DNA of 64,000 bases from assembly GCF_001544915.2 (NCBI RefSeq), contig NZ_FCOE02000002.1, positions 248,001 to 312,000 on the forward strand, in the 5' to 3' direction. A model generated the notes under the pieces. That model ran no database searches, was not told the origin of the DNA, and saw only the letters and a program-made list of their open reading frames with translations. Position 1 is the first letter of the stretch. Every line of letters begins with the position of its first letter. Of this stretch, positions 1 through 9,900 are shown in pieces. Origin of the DNA: Caballeronia pedi (lineage in GTDB: Bacteria; Pseudomonadota; Gammaproteobacteria; Burkholderiales; Burkholderiaceae). The position numbers were made by a program, and so were the translations under genes.

Positions 1-370
1 CGTTGGCTTGCGCGGTCAGCGCGGCGGGCAGCGTCGCGCAGATCTGCGGTGGCAGGGGCAGGGTGGGTTCGGGCGGCAGCGCGGGATCGTAGGTCGTCGT
101 GCCGACCTGGAAGCCCGTGGGCGTGGGTGTCGGATCTGCCGAAGGCGTGGATGCGCCCGATGCCGGATCGGCCGAAGTGTCCGATGCGCCCGATGCGGCG
201 GGATTGCCGTCGTCGTTGTTCACGACGTCGCTGGTCGCGGCGGAAGTCGTTGCCGGTGGCAGCGATGCATCCGAGCCGCCGCATGCGCTGAGCGTCAGCG
301 CGATCGACGCGGCGGCGAGCCAGGCGGCACCGGCGCGCGCGAGCTTGAGAAGAGCAGGGTTCTGGTTCAA
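1..370 (-). CDS. Lipoprotein, probable GH28-like secreted glycosidase, 5'-part only
   Basis: This minus-strand gene starts in the window and runs off its left edge, so only about 123 residues are visible. The likely start is TTG at 370, because an AGAGG ribosome site lies eight bases upstream and no ATG is available. The protein begins with a basic n-region and a hydrophobic stretch ending in the lipobox LTLSACGG. A Ser/Thr/Pro/Asp-rich linker follows, then the segment PEPTLPLPPQICATLPAAL. That N-terminal layout is familiar from Burkholderia polygalacturonase-like (GH28) lipoproteins, but the catalytic domain lies outside the window, so the enzyme name is inference. It is transcribed in the same direction as the NRPS operon but is separated from it by a terminator hairpin, so it is probably an independent unit. 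Confidence 0.6.
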   Translation of the reverse strand, partial: MNQNPALLKLARAGAAWLAAASIALTLSACGGSDASLPPATTSAATSDVVNNDDGNPAASGASDTSADPASGASTPSADPTPTPTGFQVGTTTYDPALPPEPTLPLPPQICATLPAALTAQAN

Positions 371-523
371 TTGTTATGCCTCTTTGTAAAACGAACGAAT
401 CGTGAATGTCGTACGACATCGTTCGAATATTAGGCATCCCAATGAAAGAAACGATACTTGCTGTTCGCCCTTAAGCCTTTTGGACGGTTTCGCTTCGGTG
501 TGGCGATTCGCGGCGCGCTTCTG

Positions 524-548
524 AAAAAACACATAACACGCTTTATGT
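524..548 (-). terminator. Rho-independent terminator of the NRPS operon
   Basis: On the minus strand an ACATAA / TTATGT hairpin with a six-base loop (531-548) overlaps the stop codon of the exporter gene and is followed by GTTTTTTC. This is a short stem with a good U-run and ends the five-gene peptide operon. Confidence 0.6.
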
Positions 549-2177
549 ATCGGCGGCAGCCGTCATCACGCGCGCGACTTTTCCTTCTTCCATCCAGACG
601 ACCTTGTCGGCGGCACCGAACCAGCGATCGTCGTGACTGACTGCAATGACTGTCTTGCCGGCCGCCTTCAGTCGCGGCAGCAGTTTCTCGTAGTAATAGC
701 GACGGAACTGAGGGTCCTGATCGGCGGCCCATTCATCGAAGATCAGCACGGGCCGCCCTTCGGCGAGCGCGCTGACCATCGCGAGCCGCTTGCGCTGCCC
801 GCTCGACAGATCCGTCGTGCTGAAGCGCCCGAGCTTGTAATGAACCTTGTCGGAGAGGTCCATTTCCCTGATCAGCTCGGCCAGATCATCCTGCGCGGCA
901 TCGAGGCCATAGAGACGATCGAACAGATGAAAGTCGGAGAAGATCACCGAGAACAATTGCCGATACGCCGTTGCATTGGCATCGGTGACGTTCTTTTCAT
1001 CCCAGCGCACTTCGCCGCTATCCTGCGCGTACAACTGCGTGACCAGATTGAGCAAGGTCGATTTGCCGCTGCCGTTGCCGCCGGCGATGAACGTCACTTC
1101 ACCCGCCTTGATGAAGAGATCGCACGGACCGACGTGAAAGCCCTGCTGTCCGTCCGGATTCTTGTAGCTGTAGCTCACGCCGCGCAGCGTGATGCCGTGC
1201 GCCAGTACGGGCGCCGATGCGTCGGGCCCGGATTCCGCCGCGCGTTTGACCTGCTCCAGTTCGCGTTCGAGCACGTCCAGACGGTCCACGGCGAGATCGG
1301 CGCGGGACACCGCGGGCAGCGCCTGAATCAGACTGGCGATGGCGCCGCCCGAGAACACGATGACGAGAATGATCTTCGCCGGCGTCGACGTATCGCTGAT
1401 GTAGTACGGAATCAGAAACACCATGCAGCCGAGCAGGCCATAGAAGAACGCGTCGCTGAGCGTCTGGCCGCGATTGAAGCCGCGCCCCGAACTCACGCGC
1501 AAATCCTGCACGGCGAGCGCCCGCTGCACGATGTAGTTATCGAAGAGGTCGGTGTCGCGGCGCGCATTCATCTTGATTTCGCGAAAGCCGCGCAGCAGAT
1601 GATCGAAGCTCGAACGAAACGCGCTTTCCAGTTCTGTCGCTTCTTTGGAAAGCGCTTCCGCATACTTGTAGCTGCTGCGATAAAAGAATGTTGCGACGCC
1701 CAGAAACAGCAGCGTGACACCGAACGCAATCAGCGACAGGTAGCCGATATACAGCGCCGAAGACAATAGTTGCGTGACGAAATAAATCAGCACGATGACG
1801 GTCGGCGCGGCTTCCTCGATGGTCTGCAAGTCCCGGCCGATGGCAAAGTCCACGCGCATCGCGCCGATGTTCTCATAGGCCTCCAGATCCAGCGATCGCA
1901 CCGCCCGCGCGATGCTCAGGCGTTTCTGCAGGATGAAGTTGGAAATCACGGTGGTGGTGGCGTTGAGCGCATAGTTCATCGCCAGAAGCAGCGCGACGCT
2001 CGCGATGAAGAAGAACGCCATCAGATAGAGGTTCGGGCCTTTCGACTGATCCTGGTTCGCGACGGTCGTGACCAGCGCGATCACGCCGGACATCATCACG
2101 CCTGGCAAGGTCGAGGCCAGGAGCAAGGGCGTGCGGTCGCGTCTGGCCTCGCCGAACAGCAGCTTGATGAATTTCAT
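543..2177 (-). CDS. Cyclic-peptide-type ABC exporter (PvdE/SyrD family)
   Basis: This 544-residue half-transporter fuses an N-terminal six-helix membrane domain (about residues 15-300) to a C-terminal ATPase (about 330-540). The ATPase shows Walker A GGNGSGKST, signature LSSGQRKRL and Walker B VLIFDEWAADQDP. The absence of a double-glycine peptidase domain and the short length fit the PvdE/SyrD/YojI group, which carries nonribosomal peptides or siderophore precursors from cytoplasm to periplasm. It is the last gene of the operon and begins 20 bases after the MbtH gene. By context it should export the peptide made by the NRPS, or move a precursor to the periplasm for maturation. No outer-membrane partner is encoded nearby. 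Family confidence is high; the cargo is inferred from position. Confidence 0.9.
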   Translation of the reverse strand: MKFIKLLFGEARRDRTPLLLASTLPGVMMSGVIALVTTVANQDQSKGPNLYLMAFFFIASVALLLAMNYALNATTTVISNFILQKRLSIARAVRSLDLEAYENIGAMRVDFAIGRDLQTIEEAAPTVIVLIYFVTQLLSSALYIGYLSLIAFGVTLLFLGVATFFYRSSYKYAEALSKEATELESAFRSSFDHLLRGFREIKMNARRDTDLFDNYIVQRALAVQDLRVSSGRGFNRGQTLSDAFFYGLLGCMVFLIPYYISDTSTPAKIILVIVFSGGAIASLIQALPAVSRADLAVDRLDVLERELEQVKRAAESGPDASAPVLAHGITLRGVSYSYKNPDGQQGFHVGPCDLFIKAGEVTFIAGGNGSGKSTLLNLVTQLYAQDSGEVRWDEKNVTDANATAYRQLFSVIFSDFHLFDRLYGLDAAQDDLAELIREMDLSDKVHYKLGRFSTTDLSSGQRKRLAMVSALAEGRPVLIFDEWAADQDPQFRRYYYEKLLPRLKAAGKTVIAVSHDDRWFGAADKVVWMEEGKVARVMTAAADT

Positions 2178-2197
2178 AAGTGCTTGTTATCCCCGTG

Positions 2198-2401
2198 CTA
2201 CGGCGCTTCGCGCCGCAGGCTTGCCGGCCGTATGTCGGTCCAGTTTTCGTTGATGTAGGCGATGCACGACTGACGCGTCGCCACGCCGTACACGCTGCTC
2301 CATCCGGCGGGCACGGCGGCGAAAGAAGGCCACAGGGAGTGCTGCCCTTCGTCATTGCGCAGCACGAGAAACTCGCCGGTTTCGTCATCGAAAGGATTCA
2401 T
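2198..2401 (-). CDS. MbtH-like NRPS accessory protein
   Basis: This 67-residue protein carries the MbtH signature: [10 protein letters not shown], then PAGW, then a C-terminal [10 protein letters not shown]. MbtH proteins bind adenylation domains and are often needed for their folding or activity. Its position, between the hydroxylase gene (13 bases upstream) and the exporter gene, places it in the NRPS operon, so its partner is almost certainly the 4384-residue synthetase. Aromatic-activating adenylation domains often depend on MbtH partners, which would agree with the Tyr-type third module here. Length and motif spacing are normal for the family. Confidence 0.95.
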   Translation of the reverse strand: MNPFDDETGEFLVLRNDEGQHSLWPSFAAVPAGWSSVYGVATRQSCIAYINENWTDIRPASLRREAP

Positions 2402-2414
2402 CTCGCTCTCCGGA

Positions 2415-3935
2415 TCATGGCGTGTTCCAGACGGGATTCACCCATCCGTGTTCGTCATAGTCGGCGAGGCACTGATCGACCAGATCGGTCATCTGTGCCA
2501 GCGAACCATCCGCCGACGCCATCGCTTGCAGATGCACCTTGATTTCTTCGTGGCTGCCCATGTAGTTGCGTTCGTACAGTTCGTGACGGCCCGCGAACTC
2601 CGAGCCGACCGCGTCCCACATGAGCTTCATCAGCTTGATGCGCTCGCGGTGGCCGATGCCGTTCGAGCCGCGCACGTAGCGGGACAGATATTGATCGATC
2701 TCCGGGTTGTCGAAATCGCGCGTCGAGGAGGGCAGATAGATCAGCGCCGAAGCCACGATCTTGTGCACGATTTCCTTGATGCGCCCGTAGGCATCCGGCG
2801 CAAGGGCGCGATACGCCAGCGCCGCGTGCAGATTCGGCAACACCGCGCCATGCACCCAGTGATCCGGCTGACGCGCCATCGTGTTGGCGAGCGACCAGAA
2901 CATGTGACGCAGTGCGATGACTTCGCCGAGCATCACCTGATTGCCGCGAAACTCGTCGCCGCTCGTGACGTGCAGCGCTTTCGAAAGCAGCCCGGTGAGA
3001 AAGTCCAGCTTCACCGCGAAACGCGTGCAGCCGTGAAAGCTCGTGCCGTGCATGAAGCCGGAAGCGGTCGGGAAATCCGGCGGCATGGCGTCCGTGCCGT
3101 GACTCAGCACGTTTTCCCACGGCACGAATACGCGGTCGAGGATCAGGATCGCGTCGTTCTCGTCGAAGCGGGAACTGAGCGGCGCATCGAAAGGACTCGA
3201 CGCCTGCGCTGCCTGATACTCGTACGAATTGCGGCAAATGAGCTTGAGCCCCGGCGCGTTCATCGGCGTGAAGAACATGACGGCGCGGCTCTTGTCGCTT
3301 CGCGCTATGCCCGCGTGGTGGCTGAGAAACGTGTAGTGCGTGAACGCGGCCGAGGTCGCGACCACTTTCGCGCCCGAGATGACGAGGCCGCCGTCGGTTT
3401 CCTCGTCGATATGAATGTAGACATCCTGCGCCTGCTCGGGCCGCGCGCGATCGATCGGCGGATTGGCGAGCGCGTGATTCATGAAGGGCACCGTTTCCTG
3501 CGCGAGCTTGTGCCATTGCCGCGCGTTGTCGGCATGCGCGCCGTAGTAACCGGCGTTGACGTCGAGCGTATTCATGATCGACGCCTTGTAATCCGGCGTG
3601 CGTCCCATCCAGCCGTATGTCAGCCGCGCCCACGATGCAATCGCTTCCTGCTGTGCGACCAGATCGTCCGCGTTGCGCGCGTGACGAAAGTAGCGATGCG
3701 TGTAGCCGCCGTTTCCCGTGTCCGTCGCGCAGGTGAGCGCGCTCTGATGCGCGGGATCGTGCAGCGCGTCGTAGAGCCGGGCCATCGAGCGAGCGCTGTT
3801 GCGAAACGCGGGATGCGCGGCGACGTCGTCGATGCGCTCGCCGTTGAAGAAGACATCGCGTCCGTCCCGCAGGCTGTCGATGAATGCCCGCCCGGTCAAC
3901 GGTCGCGCCATCAGAGGTCGCGATAGCTCATTCAC
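2415..3935 (-). CDS. HpaB/PvcC-family FADH2-dependent aromatic hydroxylase
   Basis: This 506-residue protein belongs to the 4-hydroxyphenylacetate 3-hydroxylase group, which uses reduced flavin to add an ortho hydroxyl to phenols. Family-like features are the acyl-CoA-dehydrogenase-like fold sequence, [12 protein letters not shown] near residue 110, and a [11 protein letters not shown] segment near residue 290. In NRPS clusters such enzymes (for example the SgcC and PvcC types) hydroxylate tyrosyl groups, either free or carrier-bound. The start is GTG at 3935, overlapping the NRPS stop by eight bases, which indicates translational coupling; an internal ATG at 3911 is an alternative. No flavin reductase (HpaC) is in the operon, so one must come from elsewhere. 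Given the Tyr code of NRPS module 3, conversion of Tyr to a DOPA unit is the simplest proposal. Substrate and timing are inference. Confidence 0.85.
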   Translation of the reverse strand: MNELSRPLMARPLTGRAFIDSLRDGRDVFFNGERIDDVAAHPAFRNSARSMARLYDALHDPAHQSALTCATDTGNGGYTHRYFRHARNADDLVAQQEAIASWARLTYGWMGRTPDYKASIMNTLDVNAGYYGAHADNARQWHKLAQETVPFMNHALANPPIDRARPEQAQDVYIHIDEETDGGLVISGAKVVATSAAFTHYTFLSHHAGIARSDKSRAVMFFTPMNAPGLKLICRNSYEYQAAQASSPFDAPLSSRFDENDAILILDRVFVPWENVLSHGTDAMPPDFPTASGFMHGTSFHGCTRFAVKLDFLTGLLSKALHVTSGDEFRGNQVMLGEVIALRHMFWSLANTMARQPDHWVHGAVLPNLHAALAYRALAPDAYGRIKEIVHKIVASALIYLPSSTRDFDNPEIDQYLSRYVRGSNGIGHRERIKLMKLMWDAVGSEFAGRHELYERNYMGSHEEIKVHLQAMASADGSLAQMTDLVDQCLADYDEHGWVNPVWNTP

Positions 3936-6900
3936 TGTGTCTCACCCGATTGGCAAATAGATCACGAATGACCGGTCCGATGACCGCGAGCGCGTCGGCT
4001 CGCAGCATGTGGTCGTGTTCAAACGGCACATCGATCACGTTGAGCGCGCCACGGGCGCTCGCCCGCCATGCGCCCAACGAGGATTCGTTAGTGAGGGTAG
4101 CGGTGGCGCGCATGAAAGTCATCGGCGCGCTGAGCGGTGCGGGCCGGAACGACGCGGCAAGTGTCGCATGACAGGCCGTCACCTCGACCAGCGCCGGCAA
4201 CGCGCTTTGCGGAATGTGCGCGAGCGGGCTTTCGATGGCGCGCATATGCTCCATCACGCGCTCCCATTGCAGCGCGCCGGGCGACGCCTCGCTGAACGGA
4301 TAGCCGATCATCGCGAGGACATTGCCCAGATGCGTGGCCGGCGCGAGCGTTTCGTGCCGCAGGCCGCGCGGCAGATGGCTGTCGAGCAGCACGACATGCG
4401 CGACGGTTTCGCCCTGCGCTTCGAGGCTCGTCGCGATCTGATGCGCGACCAGCCCGCCGAACGACCATCCCATCAGCCGATACGGACCGCGCGGCTGAAT
4501 CGTGCGGATATGCGCGATATACCGGTCCGCGAGCCCGGCGACCGAAGGCGGCGCGGCCTCGCCGATCAGCATCGGCGATTGCAGGCCGTACAGCGGAACA
4601 TCGACGCCGAGATGCGGAATGAGCGTTGCATAGCACCAGCTCAGGCCGTAGCCAGGATGCACGCAGAAGAGCGGCGCGGCGGCGCTCGCATGCTGCAGCG
4701 GCAAGAGGGACGCGAGCGCATCCGGCGCGTGACGATGCCGCAGCCGCTCGCCGAGCTGGGCGACGGTCGGCGCTTCGAACAGCATGCGGATGCCGACGTC
4801 CACGCCCATCCGGTCGCGGATGCGGTTGACGAGGCGCGCCGCGCGCAGCGAATGGCCGCCCAGCGCGAAGAAGTTATCGTCGATCGATACGGCGTCGCGC
4901 TCCAGCGTCTGCGCGAAGAGCTGAGCCAGTTCCGCTTCGCGGGCGTTGCGCGGCGCGTGGAAGCGTCGCGGCGCGCGCGCCGGAGCCGGCAGCGCGGCAC
5001 GGTCGAGCTTGCCGTTCAGCGTCACGGGCAGCCGGTCGAGCGTCGTGAAGATCGCTGGAACCATGTAGTCGGGCAGGCTGCCGATAAGCGCGGCGCGCAC
5101 GCGGGTTTCGTCGTAATCCGTGCCGGCGACGAGATAGGCGGCCAGTTGCCCGTCGATCAGCGCAACCGCGCAGTCACGCACCGATGGCTGCGCACGCAAC
5201 GCGGCCTCGGTCTCGCCGATCTCGACGCGAAAGCCCCGTATCTTCACCTGATGATCGGAGCGGCCGAGAAATTCCAGTTCGCCATCGGCGGACCAGCGCG
5301 CCAGATCGCCGGTTCGATACATGCGTTCGCCCGGCGCGCCGTGAGGGTCCGCGACGAAGCGCTCGCCGGTGAGATCGGGCCTGCCGAGATAGCCGCGCGC
5401 GAGTCCCCGGCCCGCGATGTACAGATCGCCGGCCGATCCCGGCGGGCAGCGGCCCAGCCAGCGATCGAGCACGTACACGCGCGTATTCCAAAGCGGCCGT
5501 CCGATCACCGCTCCCGGGCTTTGCGCGACAAGTTCCGCCGAGGTCGACCAGATCGTGGTTTCGGTCGGTCCATAGACATCGATCACGCGTTGGGCGTGCG
5601 CGTGCAGCCGTTCGGCGAGGCGCGTGGAGAGCGCTTCGCCACCTGTGAGCGCCAGCGTGAAGCCCGCGTGCGGCATGTCCTGCATTTCGTGCAGCAGCGC
5701 GTCCCACAGCGTCGGCGTCGCCTGCATCACGTTCGCGCGCGATGAACCGGCGAGGCGCGCGAGCCGGCGCGGATCCTTGACGTCGTCGGACGAGGCCAGC
5801 ACGATCGTCGCGCCCGTGAGCAGCGGACCGAGCAATTCGAGGCAGGCGATATCGAAACCCAGCGTCGTCACCGCGAGCAGGCGGTCGCCGGGTTTCAGGC
5901 GCATGCGGTCCTGCATCGCCGAGAGCAGGTTGAGCAGCGCGCCGCGCGTCACCGCGACGCCCTTCGGCGTGCCGGTGGAGCCGGATGTGTAGATCACATA
6001 GGCCAGATTTTCCGCGCGGGAAGCGGGCGCGACAGCGTGTCCATCGACCTCAATCCCGCCAAGGCTTTCGACGACCAGCGCGGGCTTCGCGTCGGCGAGC
6101 ATGGCCGCGATGCGCGCCTGCGGGTAAGCCGGATCGATCGGCAGGAAGGCCGCGCCGCTTTTCAACACGCCGAGCACGGCCACCACGATGTCGGGCGTGC
6201 GCGGCAGGATCAGCGCGACCAGATCGTCAGGCCCGATGCCTTGCGCGATCACTGTCTGCGCGAACCGATCCGAGCGCCGCTCGATATCGGCGTAAGTCCA
6301 GTGCGCGTCGCCCTGCATGACCGCGATGGCGTCCGGCGCGCGGCGCGCCTGCCGCGCAAACAGCGTCGCAACGTCCGCTTCGGCAAGCGCGCGCGCCGTG
6401 CGGTTCCACGCGTCCAGACGTTCGGCTTCGGCGGGCGCGAGCAGATCGCGGGCGATGATCGCGACGTCCGGCGTCGCCGCGACGTGCTCCAGCACGCGCA
6501 CGAATCTGTCCAGCAGCGATTGCGTCGCGTCGGCATCGAACTGGCTGGCCCGGCAGTCGAGACGCAGCGTCATGCGCTTGCCCGGAATCGCGACGAGCGT
6601 CACCGGATAATGCGTGCCGTCGTATCCGTCGATGCTCGCAATCGCGAGTTCATCAGTGGAATCGGTGGCGCAGACGGTATCCATCGGATAGTTCTCGACG
6701 ATCAGCAGCGAGTCGAACAGCTCGCCGTGTCCGGACTCTTCCAGAATGTCCGTCAGGCCGAGATGCTGATGCGGCAACTGGTCCGCGTGCGCCGCCTGCA
6801 TGCGCCGGAACAGTTCAGGCCAGCGCTCGCCGGGATCGAGCGTGACGCGCAGCGGCAGCGTATTGATGAACAGGCCGACGCGCCGCTCGATCTCCGGCAG

Positions 6901-9900
6901 CTCGGCGGGACGGCCCGACACCGTGATGCCGAACACGATGTCCGCGCGTCCCGTGAGCCGCGCGAGCAGCACGGCCCAGCAACCCTGCAGGATCGTGCTG
7001 GAGGTCGCATCGAGACGTTGCGCCAGCGCGGCGAGCCGCTCCGACAGCACCTCGGACAGCTCGTTTTGGGCCGTGCGCACGTCCGGCGCATGCGAACCCG
7101 TGTCGGGGCGGCTCAGCCGGGTCGGTCCGTCGAGTCCGCGCAGCGCTTCGCGCCATGCCGCGCGCGCCGCCGCCTTGTCCTGACGCGTCAGCCATGCGTG
7201 CTGGTCGCGCAACGGAAGACCGCTTTTGAGCGCGTCGCCCGCATACAGCGACATCAGTTCGGACACCAGAATCGGCATCGACCAGCCGTCCAGCAGCAGA
7301 TGATGATTGCTCATGACCAGCCGATGCCGCCGCGGCCCGGTTCGGACGAGCGCGAAACGCAGCAGCGGCGCGCGCGTCAGATCGAAGCGGCGCTCGCGCT
7401 CCGACGCGAGCACGGCCGAAAGCGCCCCGGCGACATCATCCGCGCCGGATACATCCGTCTCGCGCCACGGCGCGCTCAGCGCACCGGCGATCACCTGGAC
7501 GGGCCGGCCGCTCACCGTGCGAATGCTGACGCGCAACGCTTCGTGACGCGCCAGCAGCGCATCCGCCGCGGCCCGCAGACGCGCGGCGTCGACTCGTCCT
7601 TCGAGCGCGAGCGAAATCTGCGCGATGTAGGGATCGGGGCCGGACGCATCGTAGAGCGAATGGAACAGCAATCCTTCCTGCAATGGCAGAAGCGGCAGGA
7701 TGTCCTGCGTGCCGGGCGCGGCGGCCTCGATCGCATCGATCTCGGCTTGCGTGAGCGCGGCGCCGAGATCGGACGGCGTCAGTCCGCCGGTTTCGATCCG
7801 GGCGGTGACGCGCAATGCGTCGAACCAGCGCCGTGCCAGTTCGCGGATGGAGGCCTCGTCGAACAGGCCGCCGGCGAAGGTCCAGTGCGCGTGCAGGCGC
7901 GCGCCCTCGTCGCCGTCGACGACTTGCGCATCCAGCGCGATCGCATGGGACAAGGGCGCATCGGCATCGTCGCCGCCTTCGAGCGACAGGCCGCCGATCG
8001 AAGTCCACGCGCCGCCCGAGCGGCCGAAGCGGCCCAGATAGTTGAACGACAGTTGCGCGTGCGCGCCTTGCAGTTCCGGCGCGGTACGCGCATTGAGATA
8101 GCGCAGCAGGCCGTAGCCGATGCCGTGGTCGGGCAGCGCGCGCAGCGCTTCCTTGACTCGCTTCACCAGCGCCGCGCCGGGCTCGACGCCGTCGAGATCG
8201 ATGCGCACGGGATGAAGGCTCGTGAACCAGCCCACCGTCTGCGACAGATCGAGACCGCTTTCGCCCGGCTCGCGCCCGTGTCCTTCGAGATCGAGCAGGA
8301 CCGGGCGCGTATCGCCGCGCCAGCCGGATACGGCGAGCGCGTAGCCGGCGAGCAGCACGTCGTTGACGCCGCCACGGAATAGCGCGGGCACGCTGCCGAG
8401 CAGACGCGATGTCGTCGCGGCGTCGAGCACGGAGCTCACGCGGCGCGCGCTCGCGAATGTGTCGGTGCGATCGAGCGGGCGGGCGCCGAGCGGTGTATCG
8501 GGCGCGGACAGAATCCATCGCCAGCGATCGAGTTCGGCCACGCGCCGCGCGCTATGCGCGTCGTCGTGGAGGTGGCGCGCCCAGCGGCGAAACGACGTCG
8601 GCACCGGCGGCAGCGCGGGCGGCTCGCCTTGCGCGGCGAGTGCGTAGGCCTGCGCCAGATCGTCGAGCAGGATGCGCCACGACACGCCATCCACGACGAA
8701 ATGATGGATCGTGAGCAGAAGCAGACCCGCCGACGCGCCCCGGTCGAACCACACCGCGCGCAAAACGCGGCCCTGCTGCGGCGCGAGCCATCGTTCGGAC
8801 GCGTGTTGCTCGCGAGCGATGTGGCGATCGATATCGGCATCGGTCCAGTCGCGTGCGTCGATTCGATGCAACAGGGTTTGCGCATCGGCGGCGCGCGCGG
8901 CCGTATCGAGTTCTCCGTCGATCACGCGCGCCCGCAGCAGCGCATGCCGCGCGATCACGACATCCAGCGCCTGCGCTAGCGGGGCGTGCCGCGCGCCGTC
9001 CGGCAAGGCCACGCGCATCGACTGGCTGAATGCGCCGGTCGCACCGCCGCGCGCCATCAGCCAGCGCATGATGGGCGTGGCGGGCACGCGGCCAACCGTG
9101 TCGTCCGGGGCTTTCAGGACATCCTGAACCGCACCGGCGATCCGCGCCAGCGCGGCCGGCGTCTTGTGCCGGAACACATGCGCCGGGCTCAGATCGAGTC
9201 CGGCGGCACGCGCGCGGCTCACCAAGCGGATCGACAAAATGCTGTCGCCGCCCAGCGCGAAGAAGCTGTCGTCGGGCTGCACGTCTTCGCGTCCGAGCAC
9301 ATCGGCGAAAAGCTGTGCGATCAGCGCTTCCCGCTGCGTCGCCGCGACGCGCCGCGCCGACGCAGCCGCGCGCGACGGCGCAGGCAACGCGCGGCGATCG
9401 AGCTTGCCGTTGGGCGTGAGCGGCAGCGCGTCGAGCACGACGAACGCCGACGGCGTCATGTACTCGGGCAGGCGGCTCGCCACGGCTGCGCGCAGCGAGG
9501 TTTCATCGACAGCCCATGCCGGCACGACATAAGCGATGAGTTGCCGCTCGCGCACGGCGACGGCGCAGGCGCGCACGCCATCGTGTTCCATCAGCGCCGC
9601 TTCGATCTCGCCCGGCTCGATGCGAAAGCCGCGCAACTTGACTTGCTGGTCGACACGGCCGAGAAATTCGAGTTGCCCATCGGTCCGCCAGCGCGCGAGA
9701 TCGCCGGTGCGGTACAGCCGCGTGCCGGCCCCGCCGAACGGATTGGCGACGAAGCGCTCGGCCGTCAGATCGGGCCGCCCAAAGTAGCCGCGCGCGAGCC
9801 CCGCGCCGGCGACGTAGAGTTCGCCGGTCACGCCCGCGCCGCACGATCGCAGGCAGGCATCGAGCACGTGAATCTGGCTGTTCCAGACGGGCCGTCCGAT